In this document: positions 8,314 through 18,182 of the stretch, in pieces | Layout of the letters: every line of letters begins with the position of its first letter | Position numbering within the stretch: position 1 is the first letter of the stretch | From: an uncultured Rivibacter sp. | GTDB lineage: Bacteria > Pseudomonadota > Gammaproteobacteria > Burkholderiales > Burkholderiaceae | DNA: 41,898 nucleotides | Assembly (NCBI GenBank): GCA_946480925.1 | Contig: CAMLLU010000048.1 | Location: 1-41,898 of the forward strand | Direction of reading: 5' to 3' | Translations under genes and position numbers: made by a program | Notes under the pieces: generated by a model | What the model was told of the DNA's origin: nothing | Databases searched by the model: none | The model's input: the letters and a program-made list of their open reading frames with translations, nothing else

Positions 8314-8553
8314 GCCGGTGGCTCCGGCGCCGGGCTCGGGGTCGCCCGACACGTGGGGCCGCACCTGCTGGGCCGTCTTGTTGGTGGCCACGGGCACCGC
8401 ACCACCCTCGCCTTCCCAGCGCTGCAGCGGCTCGGGCTTGGCGCGTGGGGTGTTGAGGCGGGCGGCTTCGGCGCGCCGCAGGGCATTCATGCTCATCGTG
8501 AGCAACGCCGCGCCGGCGGCCACGTACAGCAGTTTGGCGGTGATGGAGATCAT
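8290..8553 (-). CDS. Small membrane-anchored protein (87 aa)
   Basis: The ATG at 8553 lies 16 bp after the PRC-barrel stop, with a GGACAGGA-type ribosome site between them, so it is probably the second gene of that operon. It has one N-terminal hydrophobic segment (ITAKLLYVAAGAALLTMSMNA) and then a charged, Pro/Gly-rich tail. No recognised domain. It overlaps the 3' end of topoisomerase IB tail to tail. Confidence 0.6.
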   Translation of the reverse strand: MISITAKLLYVAAGAALLTMSMNALRRAEAARLNTPRAKPEPLQRWEGEGGAVPVATNKTAQQVRPHVSGDPEPGAGATGSPEETLP

Positions 8554-8569
8554 GTGCGGTCCTGTCCAA

Positions 8570-8971
8570 TCAGTCCCAGTACAGCGGCGCGCGGTAGTAG
8601 GCGTGCACGCTGCGGTGCCATTGCTCGTCGGCCTGGTTGGGCCAGTGGTCCTTGTCGAAGCCGGGCGCGTTGTCGAACAGATCGCGTTCAGCGTCGAGCA
8701 CGAAGCACTTGCGGTCGATGTCCAGCACCAGCGCGTGCCACGGAATGGCGAACAGCCGCTCGCCGATGCCCAGCACACCGCCTGACGACATCACAGCGTA
8801 GGCCACGCGGCCGCGCGGCACGTCGAGCATGATTTCGTCGATGGTGCCCAGCGTCTCGTCATTGCGGTTGACCACCTTGTCGCCCGTGAGCGTGGAAGCG
8901 GTCATGAGCCGCGGGCCGGGCCCGCTGGCGTTGGTGTCGATGCGTGCACCGCCGGAGATCGCAGCATTCAT
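8570..8971 (-). CDS. PRC-barrel domain protein
   Basis: 133 aa. The ATG at 8971 is preferred over the one at 8995 because AAGGAG sits just upstream. After a variable N-terminus, MTASTLTGDKVVNRNDETLGTIDEIMLDVPRGRVAYAVMSSGGVLGIGERLFAIPW is a clear PRC-barrel, followed by a conserved-looking acidic/aromatic C-terminus with PGFDKDHWPNQ. Such stand-alone PRC-barrel proteins are common near stress genes and their ligand is unknown. It is divergent from the 67-aa gene, with back-to-back sigma-54 promoter matches between them. Confidence 0.85.
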   Translation of the reverse strand: MNAAISGGARIDTNASGPGPRLMTASTLTGDKVVNRNDETLGTIDEIMLDVPRGRVAYAVMSSGGVLGIGERLFAIPWHALVLDIDRKCFVLDAERDLFDNAPGFDKDHWPNQADEQWHRSVHAYYRAPLYWD

Positions 8972-9052
8972 GGCGGGCTCCTTTCGTGAATGCAAAACCG
9001 TGGACTACATGCGGCCGGCGCCGCAAGAGGGCCTGCCTCGTCAAAGGTGGCG

Positions 9053-9067
9053 GCAACGCCCATGCCC
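9053..9067 (-). promoter_or_regulatory. Sigma-54 promoter for the PRC-barrel operon
   Basis: On the minus strand it reads GGGCATGGGCGTTGC followed by C: GGCAT (one mismatch), 5-nt spacer, TTGC. It lies 82 bp before the ATG at 8971. Confidence 0.55.
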
Positions 9068-9088
9068 GTGGAGAGAGCCCCCCTTCCA

Positions 9089-9104
9089 AGGCACCCCCAT
9101 TGCC
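9089..9104 (+). promoter_or_regulatory. Sigma-54 promoter for the 67-aa gene
   Basis: Reads AGGCACCCCCATTGCC: GGCAC, 5-nt spacer, TTGC, an exact core match. It lies 56 bp before the ATG at 9160, leaving a short leader. Confidence 0.7.
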
Positions 9105-9159
9105 CGATCCAGATGTGCACCTCGTGCACTCATCACTCACTTTCGAAACGGAGATTCAC

Positions 9160-9363
9160 ATGAACCAACCTCGCGACAGTGGCCAGCGTGCGCCGAGCCG
9201 CCACGCTGAAGATGAAAACCGCACGCAACAGCAGCAACAGCAGGCCGACAGCCGCCGCCAGCAGCAGCAGCAGGACCGCGAATCGAATCGCGCCGACTCG
9301 GACCGCAGCAGCGGCAGCCGCAAGAGCCAGCCAGGCTCGCCCGATCGAGACCGCGATCACTAG
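9160..9363 (+). CDS. Small Gln/Arg/Ser-rich hydrophilic protein (67 aa)
   Basis: The ATG at 9160 has a GGAG nearby. The protein is entirely low-complexity: runs of Gln (RTQQQQQQ, RRQQQQQDR) and alternating Arg/Asp/Ser. It has no hydrophobic core, so it should be disordered. It has its own sigma-54-type promoter and a strong terminator 40 bp downstream, which argues that it is a real, separately transcribed unit. The function is unknown; hydrophilin-like stress proteins have similar composition. Confidence 0.6.
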   Translation: MNQPRDSGQRAPSRHAEDENRTQQQQQQADSRRQQQQQDRESNRADSDRSSGSRKSQPGSPDRDRDH

Positions 9364-9401
9364 GCCGGTCCTGTTCGGGGATCCTCTCCAGAGCTTTGAC
9401 C

Positions 9402-9424
9402 AGCGCCCTCCAGGGCGCTTTTTT
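9402..9424 (+). terminator. Rho-independent terminator
   Basis: AGCGCCCT and AGGGCGCT form a perfect 8-bp stem around CC, followed directly by six T. It ends the 67-aa gene's transcript. Confidence 0.85.
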
Positions 9425-9738
9425 CATCCCGCTACGAGGTGCCTCGCGAAAACGCGCCAGCATGGCCGGTAGGAAATACCGGCTGGCCTGCAGTGCTTAC
9501 CCGTTGGGCCTGCGCGAGGGAGTCGCCTGCGACGTGGTGCTTTGCAATGCAGCGAGCGCGGCACAAGAGGCGACTGCCAAGCAACAGCGGTGCCTGCCGG
9601 GCTTGCGCCGCGGTCGCTGCGGTGCAGCACCAAGGCTGGGCACGCAATTTGCGCTTTCCGCCTCGGGGCGGCTGGTTGCGCGTGCATGCGCGGCCCCACT
9701 CCGCCCCCAAGGAACGAACCTTTCATTTGCGAGATTTC

Positions 9739-12186
<2,448 letters not shown>

Positions 12187-12400
12187 GCGTGCGGCCATCC
12201 TGCGGCGCTCATAATCTGCCGAGGGAGCCCCACCGCGACTCGTGGTGAGCCGACCACTGCAACGCCGCACGCGGCACCCGCACGCGCTCACCGCGATACC
12301 GCAGCGCAGCGCTGCGTTTCTGGGCTGCACCGTTCATGCCGGCCTGCGAATCGAAAACACTACACATACATGCCAGCAATGGCCACAGATGGGAGTCACC

Positions 12401-13798
<1,398 letters not shown>

Positions 13799-13817
13799 AC
13801 CTCACCGCTCAGAACCC

Positions 13818-14024
13818 CTAGTGCAGGATGCGCCGCAACACCGCCAGCGGCCGGTTGCCGATGACCCGGTGGGCCGGCGCATCTTCGGTGGGCTCGGGCA
13901 GAACCGGCTCGGGCGGCAAGTCCACCGGCACGGGCTGGTCATGCCGCTCGTTGTTGTCCGGCGGCTTGGGAATGCGATGTTCCGGCGGGGGCGGCATCGA
14001 ATGCAGGTGCAGCGAGCGTGGCAT
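13818..14024 (-). CDS. Small Pro-rich protein (68 aa)
   Basis: The ATG at 14024 is preceded by AGGAG. The sequence is MPRSLHLHSMPPPPEHRIP... with Pro/Glu/Val repeats, ending with a basic HRVIGNRPLAVLRRILH. No known domain. It is convergent with the response regulator (20 bp apart) and preceded by a sigma-54-type promoter 32 bp upstream. Confidence 0.6.
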   Translation of the reverse strand: MPRSLHLHSMPPPPEHRIPKPPDNNERHDQPVPVDLPPEPVLPEPTEDAPAHRVIGNRPLAVLRRILH

Positions 14025-14055
14025 CTTCGGGTCTCCTGGCTCACACACCGCGCCG

Positions 14056-14070
14056 GCAGTCGCCGTGCCC
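14056..14070 (-). promoter_or_regulatory. Sigma-54 promoter for the Pro-rich gene
   Basis: On the minus strand it reads GGGCACGGCGACTGC followed by C: GGCAC, 5-nt spacer, CTGC (one mismatch). It lies 32 bp before the ATG at 14024. Confidence 0.55.
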
Positions 14071-14119
14071 GCCTGCAAAGCTTGCCGCCCTGTCAGAAGT
14101 TTTTGCGGGCTGTTGCAGC

Positions 14120-14133
14120 GCTTGCGCGCAAGC
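14120..14133. promoter_or_regulatory. 14-bp palindrome between divergent sigma-54 promoters
   Basis: GCTTGCGCGCAAGC is perfectly symmetric and sits between the sites at 14056-14070 and 14161-14176, where an activator-binding site could serve both. The half-site TGCGCAA recurs twice at about 6427-6447, beside the other divergent pair. An enhancer role is inference. Confidence 0.35.
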
Positions 14134-14160
14134 ACCGTAGAGCCGCTTCAAGAGCCGCTC

Positions 14161-14176
14161 GGGTACGCAAATTGCC
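14161..14176 (+). promoter_or_regulatory. Sigma-54 promoter for the DUF3606 gene
   Basis: Reads GGGTACGCAAATTGCC: GGTAC (one mismatch), 5-nt spacer, TTGC. It lies 33 bp before the ATG at 14209, just upstream of the ribosome site. Confidence 0.55.
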
Positions 14177-14208
14177 CCACAGCTTCGCGCTAAAAAGGAG
14201 GGCAGCAG

Positions 14209-14409
14209 ATGATCGCAATACACGGTGACACCGCAGGTCGGGACCATCGCAACATCAACCTGACGGCCCTGGACCTCACCTACTGGGCGAAGACGTTCGA
14301 CGTGAGCGCGGACGAATTGCGCAAAGCCGTGCAGGAAGCTGGCACACACGTCGATGCGGTGCGGCAATTCCTGGCCGATCGCCAGTTGTCACTGGATTTG
14401 CAACAGTGA
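14209..14409 (+). CDS. DUF3606 family protein
   Basis: 66 aa with a strong AGGAGGG ribosome site. The core INLTALDLTYWAKTFDVSADELRKAVQEAGTHVDAVRQFLA is a clear DUF3606 domain (small helical protein, about 60 aa, unknown function, often in stress clusters of proteobacteria). It is the last gene of the sigma-54-type cluster; the convergent esterase gene follows. Confidence 0.85.
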   Translation: MIAIHGDTAGRDHRNINLTALDLTYWAKTFDVSADELRKAVQEAGTHVDAVRQFLADRQLSLDLQQ

Positions 14410-14509
14410 CAGGACGCCGCCCGCACCGATGAAAAAGCGCGGGGCCCCACGGCCGCCGCGCCTTCGGTTCAGCACCTGGCTTTCCTGGCGTCTGGCGCAG
14501 CGCTGGCGC

Positions 14510-15523
14510 TTAGCGCAGCCGCGCCTTCAGCTCTTCACTGGCCTGGTGCAGTGCCGCGCGCGTGGCGGGCAGGTCCGCCAGCACGTTCAGCAGGCCGAAG
14601 TCGTGGATCATGCCGTTGTAGCGGGTCACGACCACGCTGACGCCGGCCGCGTCGAGCTTGCGCGCGTAGGCCTCGCCCTCGTCACGAAGCACGTCCTTCT
14701 CGGCCGTCTGGATCAGCGTCGGCGGCAGGCCCTTCAGCTGCTCGGGCGTGGCCAGCAGCGGCGACGCGTAGATCTCCTGGCGCTGCTTCGGGTCGATGGT
14801 GTAGGCGTTCCAGAACCACTTCATCATGTCCTTGGTTAGGAAGTGGCCGTTGGCGAACTCGTCGTACGAGGCGTTCTCGAAGTTCGCGTTCGTGACGGGC
14901 CAGAACAGCACCTGCGAGCGCAGGGCCGGCGTGCCCTTGGCCTTGGCCATCAGCGCCACCACGGTGGCCATGTTGCCGCCCACGCTGTTGCCCACGATCG
15001 CCAGCCGCTTGCCGTCGACGTTGATCTGCTTGCCGTTCTCGGCCACCCACTTGGTCGCGCCGTAGATCTCGTTGATGGCCACCGGGTAACGCGCCTCGGG
15101 TGACGGCGTGTAGTTCACGAACACGCCCACCGCACCGGAGTCGGCCACCAGGTCGCGCACGAAGCGCTCGTGGGTCGGGAAGTCGCCCAGGATCCAGCCG
15201 CCGCCGTGCGCGAAGATGAACACGGGCAGCTCGCCCTTCACGCCGGCCGGACGCACGATGTTGAGCTTGACCGGCTTGCCGTCGACCGTGATGGTCTTTT
15301 CGCTCACGTCGGCCGCGGGCAGCTTGGCGCCCTGCTGCGCGCCGACGAGCACCTGCCGTGCATCGGCAGGCGACAGCGTTTCGATCGGCTTGCCGCCGCC
15401 CTTGGCCAGCGCCTCGAGGAAGGCTTGCGTGTTGTGCTCGACGCCGGGGCTGCCGGCCGCGAATGCGGCGCCGGCGGCCAGCGTGGCGATGGAGGCAGCA
15501 ACGATCTTGCGGGCGAACTTCAT
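14510..15523 (-). CDS. Exported alpha/beta hydrolase (acetyl-esterase/HSL-like)
   Basis: 337 aa from ATG 15523, which gives a clean Sec signal peptide (KFARKIVAASIATLAAGAAFA). The hormone-sensitive-lipase-type motifs are all present: oxyanion HGGG (FIFAHGGGWI), nucleophile Ser in GNSVGG, acidic residue in the TAEKDVLRDEG loop, and catalytic His in MIHDF. It hydrolyses short-chain carboxylic esters; the true substrate is unknown. It lies downstream of an OhrR/MarR-type regulator on the same strand, with a palindromic operator between them, so it is probably repressed by that regulator. Confidence 0.88.
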   Translation of the reverse strand: MKFARKIVAASIATLAAGAAFAAGSPGVEHNTQAFLEALAKGGGKPIETLSPADARQVLVGAQQGAKLPAADVSEKTITVDGKPVKLNIVRPAGVKGELPVFIFAHGGGWILGDFPTHERFVRDLVADSGAVGVFVNYTPSPEARYPVAINEIYGATKWVAENGKQINVDGKRLAIVGNSVGGNMATVVALMAKAKGTPALRSQVLFWPVTNANFENASYDEFANGHFLTKDMMKWFWNAYTIDPKQRQEIYASPLLATPEQLKGLPPTLIQTAEKDVLRDEGEAYARKLDAAGVSVVVTRYNGMIHDFGLLNVLADLPATRAALHQASEELKARLR

Positions 15524-15619
15524 GGAGAACTCTCTTTCGTTGAGGTTGAGGGGATTCGAAAAGTCGAGACAGCTCGCGTCTTCAGGGGTGGCAGCGGTGC
15601 GCGACGCCGTTGCCATTTA

Positions 15620-15654
15620 AATTGCATGCAAATACTTAGCACACTAAGTATTTG
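15620..15654. promoter_or_regulatory. OhrR/MarR operator region before the esterase
   Basis: A perfect inverted repeat AAATACTTAG-CACA-CTAAGTATTT lies at 15630-15653, adjacent to the near-palindrome AATTGCATGCAAATA at 15620-15634. Both elements recur, in mirror order, before the marR gene (16179-16213). AT-richness here contrasts with the flanks. Confidence 0.7.
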
Positions 15655-15698
15655 ACGTACCGGAGGCCACCTGCATGCACTGAGCGCTCTTCGCGCCC

Positions 15699-16169
15699 CT
15701 ATGCAGCGTTCTTCAGCAGGGCTCCTCTGAGGTCGGTGAGTTGCTTGCGCAGCACGTCGATCTCGCGCACGGAACATTCCATGGCGGTGGCCACGCAACC
15801 CGGCACGTCCTTCGCCTTGGCCTGCAGGCGCCGGCCCGCGGTGGTGAGCGACACGATGACCTGGCGTTCGTCGCTGGCAGAACGCTCACGCGTGATGAGC
15901 CCCAGCGCTTCGAGGCGCTTCAGCAGCGGCGTGAGCGTGGGCGAATCGAGGAAGAGCTTTTCGCTGATGGCCGAGACGGTGAGCCCGTCGCCTTCCCACA
16001 GCACCAGCATCACGAGGTATTGCGGATACGTGAGCCCCAGCTCCTTGAGCAGCTTGCGGTAGACCTTGTTGAGGCCCAGCATGGTGGAGTACACCGCGAA
16101 GCACAGCTGCTGGTCGAGTGCCTGCGACAAGGCCGGTGGCTGCGACGGTGAGGACGAGGGCTTGTTCAT
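15699..16169 (-). CDS. MarR family regulator, OhrR-like (peroxide-sensing type)
   Basis: 156 aa. The N-terminal helix reads [42 protein letters not shown], the OhrR pattern with the reactive Cys in LCFAVY. The winged helix is [49 protein letters not shown]. Two further Cys ([11 protein letters not shown]) near residue 125-135 could pair with the first as in 2-Cys OhrR. By family it is a repressor released by organic hydroperoxides. No ohr gene is adjacent; the neighbour is an esterase, so the inducer may differ. It probably autoregulates through the site just upstream. Confidence 0.9.
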   Translation of the reverse strand: MNKPSSSPSQPPALSQALDQQLCFAVYSTMLGLNKVYRKLLKELGLTYPQYLVMLVLWEGDGLTVSAISEKLFLDSPTLTPLLKRLEALGLITRERSASDERQVIVSLTTAGRRLQAKAKDVPGCVATAMECSVREIDVLRKQLTDLRGALLKNAA

Positions 16170-16178
16170 GGGCTCGAA

Positions 16179-16213
16179 TATTAATTAGCACACGATCTAT
16201 TTGCAAGCAATTT
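16179..16213. promoter_or_regulatory. OhrR/MarR autoregulatory operator
   Basis: A degenerate dyad TATTAATTAG-CACA-CGATCTATTT (16179-16202) overlaps the element whose reverse complement is AATTGCTTGCAAATA. The block TTAGCACAC-N4-TATTTG is identical to that at 15636-15654. Confidence 0.65.
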
Positions 16214-16476
16214 TTTGTCTGACTTCAAGCCTCCCCCGCCGATGCGTGATGGGTTCCCCGCAGTCGGGGACCGGTCATCTTTTCATCAGCCGGCGGACAT
16301 GTCTTGAATGGTGGCGGCTTGTACATTTTTTTGAGCCGAGTTCGCAGCGTCGCAAGGCGCTTCGCACCGGCTCACGCGGTGTGCATGAGCCTTCAGGAGC
16401 ATGCGCACCAGGCAGTACCGGTGGGCCGACCGACGACCCGCCTCCCGCGCAACAGTGGTTGAAGACGAGGTCGATC
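16214..16476. other. Non-coding region between marR and the small membrane-protein genes
   Basis: No supported gene. A perfect hairpin TCCCCG-CAGT-CGGGGA lies at 16255-16270 without a T-tract. I looked for -24/-12 and PIP motifs for the downstream genes and found none. Confidence 0.35.
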
Positions 16477-16635
16477 ATGGCAAGGCGTGTTCAGGCGATG
16501 CAGATGCCAGTCCAGCTGGCTGCCATGCTGGTTTCCGCAGCGGCGAGCATTCCGTTCGCGCTGTGCCTGGCCATCGCCACCGGCCCCGTCATCGCGTGGC
16601 GTGCCATCACGCTGCTGCTGCGCCAGTCGTCTTGA
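16477..16635 (+). CDS. Small membrane protein (52 aa)
   Basis: The ATG at 16477 has GAGG seven bases upstream. After a short basic N-terminus, nearly the whole protein is hydrophobic (VQLAAMLVSAAASIPFALCLAIATGPVIAWRAITLLL), consistent with one long or two short membrane helices. No known family. It is followed 11 bp later by the next gene. Confidence 0.5.
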   Translation: MARRVQAMQMPVQLAAMLVSAAASIPFALCLAIATGPVIAWRAITLLLRQSS

Positions 16636-16646
16636 GCGCACGATCC

Positions 16647-17027
16647 ATGTCCTGTTCGACCCTCATTCGCTCGCACCGGCGCGACACCCTGCGCCGCAGC
16701 CAGTCCACCCCTGTGGAGCGCAAGCGCGCCAAAGCGTCAGCCGTTTCGGCCATCGCCGAGCGGCACCGCTCGCGTCTCACGCCGCGCGTGCCAGAAAACA
16801 CCGTCGTCGAGCGCAGCGCGATGGAGATCCGCGACGTGGTGCAGCGCCTGGCCAAGCAGGATCTGAAGGTGTCCCTCGAACTGAAGGCCGCCGTGGGCAT
16901 GCTCTACCAGGTGGCCCGGCTGTCGGAGCTGGCGGCACAGCACGGCAACAGCGCCGTCGCAGTGTCGAACCTCGGCGCCGTGACCTTGCACCTCGAGACC
17001 TTGTGCGCCCGGTGGTGCTCACGCTGA
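16647..17027 (+). CDS. Hypothetical protein (126 aa)
   Basis: ATG 16647. The N-terminal half is very basic (Arg/Ser-rich); the C-terminal half is helical and regular (MEIRDVVQRLAKQDLKVSLELKAAVGMLYQVARLSELAAQ), which supports real coding. No known domain. It overlaps the start of the next small gene. The start could be further downstream, at the ATG of MEIRDVV. Confidence 0.45.
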   Translation: MSCSTLIRSHRRDTLRRSQSTPVERKRAKASAVSAIAERHRSRLTPRVPENTVVERSAMEIRDVVQRLAKQDLKVSLELKAAVGMLYQVARLSELAAQHGNSAVAVSNLGAVTLHLETLCARWCSR

Positions 17028-17182
17028 CCTGGATGCTGCTGGTTTCCGCCGTGGTCGCGCTCGCCATGGCGGTGGCCACGTCCGATACCTTCGCGCGCTG
17101 GCGCAACCGGCGCCGCGTCGCGCGGCTGCTCAAGCAGTTCGCCAGCACCGTCAACTTCGACGAAGGCGCCAGCCGCCTGTAG
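17012..17182 (+). CDS. Small membrane protein (56 aa)
   Basis: GTG 17012 or 17015, or ATG 17033. One membrane helix (LTLTWMLLVSAVVALAMAVA) is followed by a basic cytoplasmic tail RWRNRRRVARLLKQF. It overlaps the previous gene by 16 bp in another frame, suggesting translational coupling. No family recognised. Confidence 0.45.
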   Translation: MVLTLTWMLLVSAVVALAMAVATSDTFARWRNRRRVARLLKQFASTVNFDEGASRL

Positions 17183-17191
17183 GCCAGGCCA

Positions 17192-17215
17192 TTCGCCCGG
17201 TACGACGGGCATTCG
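17192..17215 (+). promoter_or_regulatory. PIP/hrpII box
   Basis: TTCG at 17192-17195 and TTCG at 17212-17215 are separated by exactly 16 nt, and both are followed by C, fitting TTCGB-N15-TTCGB. The box lies 57 bp before the ATG at 17272 on the same strand. HrpB/HrpX-type AraC regulators bind such boxes before type III secretion genes. No good -10 (YANNNT) is seen at 30-32 nt. Confidence 0.6.
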
Positions 17216-17271
17216 CCGTGGCCGGCGCACCGGTGACGGAGCTGCCTGATCCTTGCGAAAAGAGGATCAGG

Positions 17272-17775
17272 ATGTCAGCACTGCAACTCTCCACCAACCT
17301 TGTGTGCCCGCCCGTCGGCGACGATGCGCAGGCCATACCCACCGTGAAAACGGACGAGGCCAGGCCCAAGCCGAGCACCCTCCCTTCAACGCCGGCCACC
17401 GAGCAATTGGCACCGCCCAGGAAGCGGCCCGGCTCACACCGACCCGGCGCGATCACGCCGCGCCAGCCGCTCAACACGCTTTCATCAGGGCGCGGGTCAG
17501 CACGCGCGCCGGCCGCAGCCGTGCCGCACCCCGACGCCGCTCATCACGTGGAAACGCAGGAGCCCGCGCAGACCCGCTCGCATACGCTGTCTGCCGTGCT
17601 CACCATCAACAGCACGCTCGAGCTGGATCTTCCGCAGCGGCCCGATCCGCTGAAGCTGCCCGAGCTGCAGCGGCTCACCCCGGACATGCGCAAACCCGAT
17701 GCGCGTGCCGCAGCCGAGCTCGAGGCGGCCACATTCCTGCGTGGCACCGCAGGCACCGGCAAGAGCGCAGCCTGA
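17272..17775 (+). CDS. Candidate type III secreted protein (167 aa)
   Basis: ATG 17272 with an AGAGGATCAGG leader. The first ~100 residues are rich in Pro, Thr, Ser and Ala with few hydrophobics (PKPSTLPSTPATEQLAPPRKRPG), as in many type III signals. The C-terminal 60 residues are more ordered (LTINSTLELDLPQRPDPLKLPELQRLTPDMRKPDARAAAELEAATF). No domain recognised; the GTAGTGKS near the end resembles a P-loop but lies at the extreme C-terminus and is probably not functional. The PIP box upstream is the main reason for the call. It could equally be a harpin-like or helper protein. Confidence 0.5.
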   Translation: MSALQLSTNLVCPPVGDDAQAIPTVKTDEARPKPSTLPSTPATEQLAPPRKRPGSHRPGAITPRQPLNTLSSGRGSARAPAAAVPHPDAAHHVETQEPAQTRSHTLSAVLTINSTLELDLPQRPDPLKLPELQRLTPDMRKPDARAAAELEAATFLRGTAGTGKSAA

Positions 17776-18182
17776 GCCGGGCCCTGAAGGAACCACCCCC
17801 GTAGCGGCTTCGCCGCACCCCCTCAAGGGGGGCGGCCCGGACACGAAAGGTCCTGTGGACGTTTCGCGCCTGGCGAGCGCGGCCGGGTCGCAAGACCCGG
17901 CGCGGCCTGCAGGGCACGCCAGCGGACCGGCGAAGCCGGATCCGCGGCGTCCGCTGGGCTGCGACCGCTGGACGCAGCGCAGAGATTCATGCGTCGACGG
18001 TGCCGCTTCGGCGCCTGAAGTGAAACCCCAATTCATTCACCACAGAGGCGCGGACAGCGCAGAGAGGGGCTGCATTCTCAGCGAAACCTCTGCGCACTCT
18101 GCGTCTTTGCAGTGAAGGGATTCCAGCAACGTTTCATGCGTTGCGGCTCGCGCCAAGCGCGGTGGAGCAACTGAAATGGAAA
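17776..18182. repeat. Intergenic region with inverted-repeat (REP-like) elements
   Basis: No gene seen in 407 bp. At about 17806-17840 is a GCGGCTTCGCCGC palindrome followed by CCCCCTCAAGGGGGG, an intergenic motif common in Burkholderiales genomes. At about 18029-18117 two arms (CAGAGGCGCGGACAGCGCAG and CCTCTGCGCACTCTGCGTCT) are imperfect inverse complements separated by ~25 nt, resembling dispersed 'CACAGAGGCGCAGAG' elements of this order. Both are likely non-autonomous repeats and possible terminators. Confidence 0.5.

Noticed and set aside
9439..9738. Extending the hybrid kinase start to the ATG at 9439
   Set aside because: The extra ~100 residues are Arg/Cys/Ala-rich without recognisable structure and begin right after a terminator; a GTG or TTG near 9727-9739 suits the first PAS domain better.
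12265..12300. GGCAC before the NtrC-type regulator as a sigma-54 promoter
   Set aside because: No TTGC-like element at the required spacing.
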